The notes under the pieces: model-generated | The model's database searches: none | Told to the model about the DNA's origin: nothing | What the model saw: only the letters and a program-made list of their open reading frames with translations | Source of the DNA: Gemmatimonadota bacterium | GTDB taxonomy: Bacteria > Gemmatimonadota > Gemmatimonadetes > Gemmatimonadales > Gemmatimonadaceae | Length of the DNA stretch: 15,602 nt | NCBI GenBank assembly: GCA_016719105.1 | Contig: JADKAQ010000047.1 | Span: forward strand, 1 to 15,602 | Direction of reading: 5' to 3' | Made by a program: the position numbers and the translations under genes | In this document: one piece after another, positions 6,675 to 13,339 of the stretch | How the letters are laid out: each line of letters begins with the position of its first letter | Numbering within the stretch: the first letter of the stretch is position 1

Positions 6675-7477
6675 CGCGCCTGTGTCGGCGCTTTCGGGTG
6701 ACCCCGGCGGGGTTCTATGCCTGGCGTCGTCGTCCCCGCAGCGCGCACGCGCAACAGGACCGGTTGCTCCTCACGGCGATCACCCGACTCTTCACGCGAC
6801 ACCACGGACGCTACGGCAGCCCGCGCATCCACCACCTGCTGCGGGGCGAGGCGTGGGTCGTGAGCCGGCGTCGCGTGGCGCGCCTGATGCGCACGGCGGG
6901 ACTGCGGGCGAAAGCCGTACGAGGCTACCGCGGGAAAGTCGGCACCCACCGCTTCTACGACCAGCACCCGAATCGCGTGCGCGCGACGCGGGTGCAGCGC
7001 CCCAATCAGGTGTGGGTGGGCGACATCACCTATCTGGTCGTCGCCGGCGAGTGGCGCTATCTCGCCGTCGTGATGGATCGCTACTCGCGCCGTATCCTGG
7101 CGTGGACGCTTCGGCGGCGGCGCGATGCCAGCGTCACCCGGGCCGTGCTGCAGACCGCGGTGCGCCATCGGCGGCCGCCCGCGGGGCTGATCTTTCACAG
7201 CGACCGCGGCACGGAGTATCTCGCGGCGCCCTTTCGGGACACCTTGGTCGCCCTGGGCATCCAACAGAGTGCGTGCGTCAGCGGGCCGGGCGACAACGCC
7301 CATATGGAATCGTTCTTTCACTCGTTCAAGGCGGAAGTGGTACGCGGGGCCACTTTCGCCACCGAGGCGGCGCTCCGCCGCACGCTCCGGCACTTCTTCC
7401 GCTACTACAATCACACGCGCCTGCATTCGGCGCTTGGCTTTCGGTCGCCGGTTGACTACGAAGCCGGCGTGGCGTAA
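6593..7477 (+). CDS. IS3-family transposase OrfB (DDE catalytic part, read as OrfAB fusion)
   Basis: OrfB is the catalytic integrase-like part that cuts and joins the IS ends. After the slippage point it reads 'LFRSKADAFAFIDTQRA', then an HTH_21-type region 'RFRVTPAGFYAWRRR', 'LLTAITRLFTRHHGRYGSPRI' and 'VSRRRVARLMRTAGL'. The rve/DDE core follows: D of 'VGDITY' (codon at 7022), D of 'HSDRGTEY' (7202) and E of 'MESFFHSFK' (7307). The last two are 35 codons apart, the family's DD(35)E spacing. It ends with 'YYNHTRLHSALGFRSPVDYE', the usual C-terminus. There is no interruption, so the element may still be active. Confidence 0.9.
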   Translation, partial: KKSHTVLFRSKADAFAFIDTQRATYAVTRLCRRFRVTPAGFYAWRRRPRSAHAQQDRLLLTAITRLFTRHHGRYGSPRIHHLLRGEAWVVSRRRVARLMRTAGLRAKAVRGYRGKVGTHRFYDQHPNRVRATRVQRPNQVWVGDITYLVVAGEWRYLAVVMDRYSRRILAWTLRRRRDASVTRAVLQTAVRHRRPPAGLIFHSDRGTEYLAAPFRDTLVALGIQQSACVSGPGDNAHMESFFHSFKAEVVRGATFATEAALRRTLRHFFRYYNHTRLHSALGFRSPVDYEAGVA

Positions 7478-7508
7478 CTCCCTAGCAAGTGTCAACGAAA
7501 CTGGAGCA

Positions 7509-7585
7509 AGATCCCAGCGGATCTGTTGCACGCGCGCTGCGCGCGCTCTATTTCCTTCCGCTGCAGCTGAGCTCCAACGTTAACC
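7509..7585 (+). repeat. attC remnant lacking R'', right of the IS3-family element
   Basis: It contains the 5' arm CAGCGGATCTGTTGC, a hairpin tip GCGCGC-TG-CGCGCGC, the 3' arm TCCGCTGCAGCTGAGC and the R' box GTTAACC (7579-7585). There is no R'' box, because the IS ends directly before the arm. This remnant holds a complete 5' arm of its own, although the left remnant at 6234-6265 also carries one. Confidence 0.82.
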
Positions 7586-7611
7586 CTCCGCCCGACCTGA
7601 GGGCGCATGTC

Positions 7612-7639
7612 TTGCGGGTGTATATGGCTGTCATATACG
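7612..7639 (+). promoter_or_regulatory. candidate promoter and palindromic operator of the BrnTA-type operon
   Basis: A perfect inverted repeat, GTATATG-GCTGT-CATATAC (7620-7638), ends eight bases before the toxin ATG. It overlaps a plausible sigma-70-type promoter: TTGCGG (7612-7617), 16 bases, TATACG (7634-7639). CopG/BrnA-type antitoxins commonly bind such palindromes to repress their own operon, so self-regulation is the natural reading. The promoter assignment is tentative. Confidence 0.6.
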
Positions 7640-7646
7640 TTTCAGC

Positions 7647-7997
7647 ATGCGTGATCCGCTTGCCGTCCTCGCGCTCGCGACCGGATTCCAATGGGACGCC
7701 GGCAACGACACCAAGAACTGGACGAAGCACTCGGTCACATCCGCCGAGTGTGAGGAGCTGTTCTTCCACCAACCCCTTGTCGTGCAAGTGGACCGCGCAC
7801 ACTCGGGACGGGAAGCGCGCTATGCCGCCCTGGGCCAGACGGCGGCCGGCCGCCGTCTCTTCCTGGTGTTTACGCTCCGTGAAACGCTCATCCGTGTAAT
7901 CTCTGCCCGGCCGATGAGCCGGCGCGAACGGGAGGTGTATCGCCGTGCCGAAGCCGACGAAGGCCAAGAAGACGATCAAGCCAGTGCCGACGCATAA
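7647..7997 (+). CDS. brnT: cassette 9: BrnT-family toxin
   Basis: BrnT toxins are small RelE-fold ribonucleases that stop translation and are neutralised by a BrnA/CopG-type antitoxin. The product is 116 residues. 'FQWDAGNDTKNWTKHSV' is the family's opening motif (F.WD..K...N..KHGV), followed by 'EELFFHQPLVVQVD', 'ARYAALGQTAAGRRLFLVFT' and 'IRVISARPMSRREREVY', which carries the conserved SAR..s..E C-terminal signature. ATG 7647 is preceded directly by the operator. The last 18 codons overlap the antitoxin gene by 53 bases, so the two are translationally linked. The acidic tail EADEGQEDDQASADA is unusual and is probably a by-product of the overlap. Confidence 0.88.
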   Translation: MRDPLAVLALATGFQWDAGNDTKNWTKHSVTSAECEELFFHQPLVVQVDRAHSGREARYAALGQTAAGRRLFLVFTLRETLIRVISARPMSRREREVYRRAEADEGQEDDQASADA

Positions 7998-8253
7998 GTC
8001 CGAGGCGGCCGAACGGGCCTTCTGGGACGCTGCCGATTCCGTCGACTACCTCGACTGGTCGCAAGCCCAGCGCGTCCGGCTCCCCGCGTTGAAGCCGTCG
8101 ACCACCACCATCTCCCTCCGGCTGCCCGATGGCATGTTGGACGCGCTCAAGGTGCTCGCGAACGAGCGCGATGTTCCGTATCAGAGCTTGCTCAAAGTCT
8201 TCCTCGCCGAACGCCTCGCCGCCGAACGGGGGCGCAAGCGGCGCGCCAGCTGA
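7945..8253 (+). CDS. brnA: cassette 9: BrnA/CopG-family antitoxin
   Basis: The antitoxin binds and inhibits BrnT and represses the operon through a ribbon-helix-helix domain. The product is 102 residues. 'AERAFWDAADSVDYLDWSQA' and 'LPALKPSTTTISLRLPDGML' are hallmark segments of the CopG_antitoxin family (PF12441), then 'LANERDVPYQSLLKVFLAERL' gives the RHH helices. The N-terminal lysine-rich stretch is probably flexible. The start is GTG 7945, with GGAGG at 7931-7935 nine bases before it; no better in-frame start exists. The stop TGA lies one base before the R'' box, so the TA operon fills the cassette, as HicBA does in cassette 4. The order is toxin then antitoxin. Confidence 0.88.
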   Translation: MPKPTKAKKTIKPVPTHKSEAAERAFWDAADSVDYLDWSQAQRVRLPALKPSTTTISLRLPDGMLDALKVLANERDVPYQSLLKVFLAERLAAERGRKRRAS

Positions 8254-8254
8254 G

Positions 8255-8345
8255 GGTTAACATCGCATGCAGCAGTCAGCCGCGTTGGTGTGCTCGCTGC
8301 GCTCGCTTGATGTGATGCGGCTGCAGCTGATGCTCAACGTTGAGG
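8255..8345 (+). repeat. attC of cassette 9
   Basis: R'' GGTTAAC (8255-8261) exactly complements GTTAACC at 7579, proving that this cassette is complete. R' is GTTGAGG (8339-8345). Arms GCATGCAGCAGTCAGCCGC and GCGGCTGCAGCTGATGC; tip GCTCGCTGCGCTCGC. The next R' variant (GTTGAGG) has no CCTCAAC partner downstream. Confidence 0.92.
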
Positions 8346-8346
8346 G

Positions 8347-10149
8347 TGTAGGATAAGCCCACTTCGAAGGCCGATGGGCGCGCGATACGCGATACCACGA
8401 CGGGCAGGTGGGTCGGGCGGCCCGTGATGCGTTCGCCGGTGCCTCACGGTCCTCGTGGGGCGCCAAGGGGCGCGCCTCCGCCCCGTTAGGCGGCGTATCC
8501 GGCGTGGGCCAGCTTCTCGATATTGTGGACTAGGCAGAAGAGCTTCCACTGCCCTTCGACCTTCGCGCGGCCTCGGAGCGTGAAGCGTGCGAGCCCCTTG
8601 TTGTGCCGGAGGTTTGCGAAGACCGGCTCCACCGTGGCGAAGCGCCGCCCGTACTGGGCGCGGCCCTCCGGGGTGTCCACGCGCCGTTGCATCTGCCGGG
8701 TGTAGCTCTCAGGCCGACCGGGTGCGGGCCCGTCGAAGAACATCACCTGCCGCGTCTCGGTCCGATCGGGCGTGCGCAGGCAGCGTGTGCGATGTGCACA
8801 CGGCACGCAGTCCCGCTTCGCGCCGCGGAATTGCGCGCCGCGGTAGCCCTTGATCACGAGATCCTTCCCCTTCCGATAGAGCGACTTGCCCGCGGGGCAG
8901 ACACAGGTGCGCGCGAGGGGATCGAAGGTGAAGTCGCTGGGCAGATACCGCGGCAGGCTCGTCGGGACGCGCGACTTGTCGTGCAAGGGATCGGGGCCCT
9001 GTTGATGGCGTGCCTGCGTGGCGAAGCGTTCATCCCGCGCCCGCATGCCGTTGTCGGCGATCAGCGCGGGACGGTCCTGGATCGCCAGCGCGCGCAGGTT
9101 CGCTTCACTGTGGTAGCCGGCGTCCGCGGTGATCAGCGTCGTCGCCGTGCACTGCGGCACGAGGGCCGCGACGACCGGCAGCAGCAGCTCCTGCTCCGTC
9201 CCGGTGCCATGCGCCTGCGCGTCGACGATGATCTGGGCCTTCGCGTCGACCGCCGCGACGGCGGTGTAGCCCCTGCACCACGCCCTTGCCCGTGGCCATC
9301 TTTGCGCTGTCGGGATCCGTGCGGTTGCTCAGGCGCACCGCGCCTTGGCACTGCGCCGGTCGTCGGGGTGCGCCGCGAGCCACGCCCGCAGCTGCGCCGC
9401 GTCGCGCTCGAGGCGCGCGAGGCGCTCGGCGTCCCGCGTCCGCCGCGACGTCGGCGGCCCGTCGGGCGGAGTGGGCGGTCCGTCGTCGGTCGCGTCCGTC
9501 GCCTGATGGCGCGCGAGCATGCGGGCCGCCGCGGCCTCCAGCTTCTCCGCCTGCCGTTCGAAGTCGGCGCGCTTCCCGCTGCGCCGCTTCGACGCATTGC
9601 TCGGCAGCTTCACGCCGTCGATCGCGAACATCTCGCGGCCGATCAGCCCCTGTTGGTCGCACACCGCGAGGACGGCCGCGAAGACGTGGGCGATGTCCGG
9701 GCCGAGGCCGCTCACGAACGCGGCGATCGTGGTGAAGTGCGGGGTGCGCGTCCCGCAGAGTGCGATGAACGTCACGTGGTCCTCGCACAGTCGCGCGATC
9801 GCCCGGCTGCTGACGATGCCGCGCGCGTAGGCACACAGCACCACCTTGAGCAACACCGCTGGGGGGTAGGCCGGCGCACCGGTGACGTCGTTCCGAAACC
9901 GGACGTCGAAACGGGACAGGTCGATCGCGTGATCGAGCAAGTGATCGACCGCGTGCTCGAAGGTGCCGGGGAGGAGCTGCGCGGCCAGGTTCACCGGGAG
10001 CAGCCGGGGGTTGGTGTCGATCACCTTGTAGCGGGCCATGGGATCTCGACGCAGAGAAGGGCGACGCACAGATTCGCTATCAGCCCAAACCCGAGGCGCG
10101 ACCCCAAGTTCCGTTTCCACATGGCGGGCGCTGCGGGACTTTTCCTACA
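8347..10149 (-). mobile_element. IS1182-family insertion sequence (about 1803 bp) occupying cassette slot 10
   Basis: The left end TGTAGGATAAGCCC (8347-8360) and the complement of the right end, TGTAGGAAAAGTCCC (10135-10149), form terminal inverted repeats with two mismatches over 14 bases. They enclose one transposase gene on the - strand. Size and gene type fit the IS1182 family. Bases 8361-8485, between the left repeat and the transposase stop, hold only GC-rich palindromes (GGGGCGCC...GGCGCGCC). The left end lies two bases after an R' box and the right end five bases before the next one. No target duplication is visible. Confidence 0.82.
8486..10039 (-). pseudogene. IS1182-family transposase with two compensating frameshifts
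   Basis: The transposase mobilises the surrounding IS. From ATG 10039 it reads MARYKVIDTNPRLLPVNLAA, then 'FDVRFRNDVTGAPAYPPAVL', 'ARGIVSSRAIARLCEDHVTF' and 'FAIDGVKLPSNASKRRSGKR', with the first catalytic D. The frame is lost at about 9330-9345, continues one frame off as 'SNRTDPDSAKMATGKGVVQG', and returns at about 9272, where one extra G occurs in the complement of TAGCCCC, to 'TADAGYHSEANL' (second D) and a C-terminus with 'VEPVFANLRHNKGLARF'. The two shifts cancel, leaving about 60 bases out of frame. The order of motifs is that of IS1182 (DUF772/DDE_Tnp_1) proteins. It is inactive as read, unless these are sequencing errors. Confidence 0.85.
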
Positions 10150-10154
10150 GCTTC

Positions 10155-10161
10155 GTTAGAT
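10155..10161 (+). repeat. isolated R' box opening cassette 11
   Basis: GTTAGAT at 10155-10161 follows the IS1182 right end after only five bases (GCTTC). Its exact complement ATCTAAC closes the next cassette at 10655, so it is a true cassette boundary. The arms and R'' of the attC that should precede it are gone. Confidence 0.78.
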
Positions 10162-10187
10162 GACAACACACATGATTGATCATTGCG

Positions 10188-10553
10188 ATGCACGGCGTAC
10201 CGCCTGATCTCGACCTTCCGGGCTTCCTGGGTGCGACGATCGAGCGCATCGATCTCGGCCAGTTCATACTTCATTTTCACTTCGCCGCCGCCGATTCGCC
10301 GCGTGTCATCGGCGTCGAGGGTGACTGGGAGTTGCGCGCACCGAACGGTGCGCTGCTCGACCATCAGATGGAGCCGGCGATCCGGGAGGCGTATCGGCTG
10401 CACTTGTTGCTCGGTAAGGCCGTCACCGGACACATCGTGCATGCGCCGTTGTCCTTCACACTCGCGTTCGAATCGGGTCACACCCTACGGATCTTCGATA
10501 GATCGCGCGAGTACGAGAGCTTTTCGATTGAGCCACCCGGCATCTACATCTAG
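10188..10553 (+). CDS. cassette 11: small cytoplasmic protein of unknown function
   Basis: A 121-residue protein from ATG 10188; an in-frame TTG at 10176 would add four residues. No signal or membrane segment. Alternating strands ('LGQFILHFHFAAADSPRVIG', 'LSFTLAFESGHTLRIFD', 'EYESFSIEP') suggest a small beta-sandwich. The C-terminal 'L.F..G..L.IFD.S..YESFSI' motif recurs, from memory, in small proteins of the DUF6188 type and in some polyxenic immunity-like proteins; that link is weak. Bases 10554-10654, between the stop and R'', hold nothing I can identify. Only one gene is present in the cassette, and it is intact. Confidence 0.65.
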   Translation: MHGVPPDLDLPGFLGATIERIDLGQFILHFHFAAADSPRVIGVEGDWELRAPNGALLDHQMEPAIREAYRLHLLLGKAVTGHIVHAPLSFTLAFESGHTLRIFDRSREYESFSIEPPGIYI

Positions 10554-10654
10554 TCAGGGAGACCTTCGCCGGAGGCTGGTAGCACCAAATTCTACCGCTG
10601 ACGCAGGCGCGCACCCCGCTACGCGCTCCCACGTTCATGTTCATCGCGCATGTC

Positions 10655-10751
10655 ATCTAACGGGCGCTGCACCAGACGGGCGGTCTGTGGTTGCGCGGCC
10701 TACGGCCGCGCTTCTATTTGATCCGCCCGCAGGTGAGCTTGGGCGTTATCC
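10655..10751 (+). repeat. attC of cassette 11
   Basis: R'' ATCTAAC (10655-10661) complements GTTAGAT at 10155; R' is GTTATCC (10745-10751). Arms GCGCTGCACCAGACGGGCGG and CCGCCCGCAGGTGAGC. The tip is a perfect hairpin, GCGCGGCC-TAC-GGCCGCGC. Confidence 0.92.
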
Positions 10752-10769
10752 CGCTGACCTGATCATTTC

Positions 10770-11483
10770 GTGAAGCGACTCTTCATACCTACCTTCGGCG
10801 CGTCCGACTGGCGTCGCCTCCTCGCGGACCCTGAGCGGCAATGGCGCGCAACGAAGTCGGCGTACGAGGCGGCCGTGGCGTGGGAATCAGCCCGACGCTC
10901 ACCGCGAGGGTTGCCTCCAGCGATCGCCCAGGTGCTTGATTCGAGCGCAGCGTTCCGCGACGCCTCCTTGCTCCTCGGCATTCCGGAACACCAGGTGACG
11001 CTTGCGGGTGGCGGCCACAGTTCCCAAACCGATTTCTGGGCGCTTCTTGACGCACCGTCGATCGGTGTATCCTCCATGGCCATTGAGTCGAAAGCAGGCG
11101 AACCGTTCGACGCTTTGGTCAGCGAGTGGCTGAAAGACGCGAAGCCCACCAGTGGCAAGCCGGCGCGCCTGCAGCAGCTCTGCGATATACTCGGCATGTC
11201 CGAGGTCGATGCTCGTACGTGCCGCTATCAGTTGTTGCATCGACCCGTCGCGGCGATCCTAGAGGCGCGGCGCTTTCGTGTCTCCAACGCGCTCTTCTTG
11301 GTTCACGCGTTCGGCGACAACTCCGACTCGTTCGCCGAATTCAAGCACTGGGCGCGGATTCTCGGCGTAGATGCTTCGGACGGGGTAGTCGTGCCGGCGG
11401 GCGAGCGCGGAGGCGTCACACTCTGGCTCGGCTGGTGCAGCGCCCCCGTGGCGAACGACCAGGAGATCCGCGACGCGGTATAA
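10770..11483 (+). CDS. cassette 12: DUF6946-like protein, possible PD-(D/E)XK nuclease fold
   Basis: A 237-residue cytoplasmic protein from GTG 10770, 19 bases after R'. Residues 80-108 read 'GGGHSSQTDFWALL' followed after a loop by 'SSMAIESKAGEPF'. A glycine-rich turn, D88 on a strand and E106-x-K108 on the next strand are what a PD-(D/E)XK nuclease core looks like. Residues 128-165, 'SGKPARLQQLCDILGM' and 'CRYQLLHRPVAAILEA', match my memory of the DUF6946 family. No nuclease activity is proven for it; DNA cleavage or defence is inference. The stop TAA (11481-11483) lies inside the R'' box, as in cassette 6. The gene is intact and alone in its cassette. Confidence 0.68.
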   Translation: MKRLFIPTFGASDWRRLLADPERQWRATKSAYEAAVAWESARRSPRGLPPAIAQVLDSSAAFRDASLLLGIPEHQVTLAGGGHSSQTDFWALLDAPSIGVSSMAIESKAGEPFDALVSEWLKDAKPTSGKPARLQQLCDILGMSEVDARTCRYQLLHRPVAAILEARRFRVSNALFLVHAFGDNSDSFAEFKHWARILGVDASDGVVVPAGERGGVTLWLGWCSAPVANDQEIRDAV

Positions 11484-11566
11484 CATCGCCTGCAGCAGTC
11501 AGCCGCTTGGGTCGCGCGCTCCGCGCGCTCTATTTCGTGCGGCTGCAGCTGAGGCTTACGTTAGGC
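11478..11566 (+). repeat. attC of cassette 12, last clear attC of the window
   Basis: R'' GTATAAC (11478-11484), R' GTTAGGC (11560-11566). Arms GCCTGCAGCAGTCAGCCGC and GCGGCTGCAGCTGAGGC; tip CGCGCG-CTC-CGCGCG. R'' differs by one base from the GGATAAC expected as partner of GTTATCC at 10745. No GCCTAAC closing the following segment is seen. Confidence 0.9.
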
Positions 11567-11596
11567 GGCGACACGCCGCGAGGCGACACGCCGCGG
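11567..11596 (+). repeat. 15-base tandem repeat directly after the last attC
   Basis: GGCGACACGCCGCGA occurs twice in tandem (11567-11581 and 11582-11596, the last base differing). Each unit also contains a short inverted repeat (GGCG...CGCC). The remaining non-coding stretch up to 11747 holds nothing else I can identify. Confidence 0.7.
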
Positions 11597-11747
11597 CTGA
11601 CCTCCGGCGTGCGCCGGGATATTCAGGCGCGATGTTGCCGTGCGGCCCGGATGTCGCCCCATCGTCCGAAACGTCGCACCCACGCCCCCGACCGTCACGC
11701 GCAACCGCCGGAACGCCGCGTATCCTGGGCGCCCCGCTTCGCTTCTG

Positions 11748-13177
11748 CTACTGGGGCGACGCGGGGCGGGGCTCGACGCTCTGGAGCTTCGCGGCGGTGG
11801 CCGTGGAGCGAGTCCAGGCGGGCCGGTCGAGGTACTTGCCCTGCCGCGCCACACCAACCACCCGCTGCGTGTTGGCGATGTCCGTCAGCGGGTCCGCGTC
11901 CACGAGGAAGAGGTCCGCCGACTTCCCGGTCTCGATCGTTCCCGTCTCCTTTCCCAGCCCCACCATCTCGGCGGACCGGCGCGACGCCGCCTGGATCGCC
12001 TCGTGCGGCGTCATTCCCACCTGCTTCACCAGCTCCGCCACCTCCTCCTGCGCGCTCGAGCCTGGGAAGAGGAACTGCACGGTGAAGTCCGTGCCGGGAA
12101 GAACCGGGACGCCGGCCTTGTGGAAGCGGCGGAGCATCTCCACTTCCCCCGCAAAGTCGAACTGCGCCGCACCACCCGCCTTCCGGTAGCTGGCGAGCAG
12201 CGCGATCATGGCGTCCCACGCCGACCAGAGCTGCGGTGTGACGAGACGGGCGCGGGGGTCCGCATGCGCCTGCACGAGCCGGATCGAGTCGGCCCCGGAG
12301 CGGCATCCCTGGAGAAGTCCCCACCACCAGCGTCGGCACGAACCCCAGCCCGCTCTGCTTCACGATCGCGACGAGCGAGTCCCGACCGGCCGGGGTCATC
12401 GCCCGGAACGCGGCCGCCACGCCAGGCCATCCCAGGTGCTCGATCGTCGCCTGCCCCGACTCCGCCACCTCGCGCATCGTGACTTTCTCGCCCGGGGGAA
12501 AGTGCCCGGCCACGCGCAGCCCCGCCTTCTTCGCCTCGTCGAGCACTGCGAAGAAGACCTCGCGCTTGAGCGGCGTGTGGTGCTTGATGAGGTCGGGCTT
12601 GAGCGCCGCCAGCTCACGCACCGTGGCCCGCGCCTCGTCGGCAGACTTCACGTAGACGCGGTCCCCCTGTGCGAACGCGTCGATGGGAGGCGGGCTCGCC
12701 TTGAGCAGCGGCTCGATTTCCGCGGCCTCGACCATCTTCCCGGCCGCGATGATGCGCGGCGCGAGGAGCGCCCCGGAGGCCGCCGCCTGCCGAATGCGAT
12801 CGATCTCCGGCATCGGCGTGTCGAGCTCACGGATCCCCAGGATACCGTTGGCCACGAAGGCGGGAAGCACGTCCGGCGTACCGAAGTGCAGGTGCGCGTG
12901 GAGGTCCCAGAAGCCGGGGAGGAGGTACTTCCCCGTCCCGTCCACCTCGCGGGCCCCCGCAGGCACGCGCACCTCGTCGCTAGGGCCGATCCGGCCGATG
13001 CGCTCCCCGTCGATGAGCACCGTCTGGTCCCGCCGCGGCTCGGCACCGGTGCCGCCGATCACGGTCACATGGGTGATCGCGACTGTCGCGCGGTCGGCCG
13101 TCCTCGCGATCGCAGGCCGACGACGTGAGGACCACCGCCGCGGTCGCGGCGAGGAGGCAGCGGGTGCTTCGGTTCAT
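11748..13177 (-). pseudogene. amidohydrolase-family lipoprotein (imidazolonepropionase-like), frameshifted twice
   Basis: Amidohydrolases of this type are metal-dependent hydrolases of amide or C-N bonds; the substrate here is unknown. ATG 13177 gives a lipoprotein signal (MNRSTRCLLAATAAVV...SSAC). At about 13090 the frame shifts to 'THVTVIGGTGAEPRRDQTVL', typical of the N-terminal beta domain, then 'LPGFWDLHAHLHFG' with the metal-binding H-x-H, 'DLIKHHTP', 'GLRVAGHFPPG' and 'ATIEHLGWPG' with further histidines. At about 12295 it shifts again to 'RLVQAHADPRARLV' and on to 'AGVPVLPGTDF' (metal aspartate) and 'GTIETGKSADLFLVDADPL', the usual C-terminal strand. All catalytic motifs survive, so indel errors are as likely as decay. 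It is antiparallel to all cassette genes. Confidence 0.82.
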
Positions 13178-13339
13178 GGCGGGCGTTGACGCGTTACGTG
13201 GGGCGCGGCCGAGAGGCGGGCGTGGCAACCGCGCGATGCCGGCAGATTATCGCGCCATGTCGGGTGCCCGGCCAGTCTCAGGGTCGGTTCGCGCTCAGGC
13301 AGTCGTCGCGCTCCACGTAGCGACTCACGGATGCCTACT

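Larger units (their letters stand above)
6266..7508 (+). mobile_element. IS3-family insertion sequence (about 1243 bp) inside attC
   Basis: The element has 22-base terminal inverted repeats with two mismatches: TGCTCCA, one mismatch, TTT, one mismatch, GTTGACACTT at the left (6266-6287), and its complement at 7487-7508. TG...CA ends and a length of about 1.2 kb are normal for the IS3 family. Inside are orfA and orfB joined by an A7 slippery site. No 3-4 base target duplication is visible (left flank ...GGAACC, right flank AGATCCC...). Part of the outer seven bases could instead be flanking attC arm sequence, since TGGAGCA also occurs in the attC arm at 6246. The safest minimal repeat is therefore the inner TTT-x-GTTGACACTT. 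Confidence 0.85.

Noticed and set aside
6242..7531. - strand open frame of 429 codons across the IS3-family element
   Set aside because: Shadow frame opposite OrfA and OrfB, which carry the HTH and DDE motifs.
8485..8491. GTTAGGC next to the IS1182-family transposase stop as a cassette boundary
   Set aside because: It lies inside the IS, contains the transposase stop codon and lacks attC arms. The shared GTTAGGCGGCG with 11560 and 14184 is probably due to base composition.
8603..10159. Long + strand open frame of 518 codons
   Set aside because: It is a shadow of the transposase on the - strand in GC-rich DNA; the product has no recognisable pattern and crosses the IS end.
713..11566. CRISPR array, suggested by regular similar repeats
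   Set aside because: The repeats are 570-940 bases apart, imperfectly palindromic, and separated by complete genes; the boxes fit attC sites.
11640..13128. Long + strand open frames over the amidohydrolase region
   Set aside because: Arg/His/Pro-rich products without pattern, antiparallel to a gene with clear metal-binding motifs.
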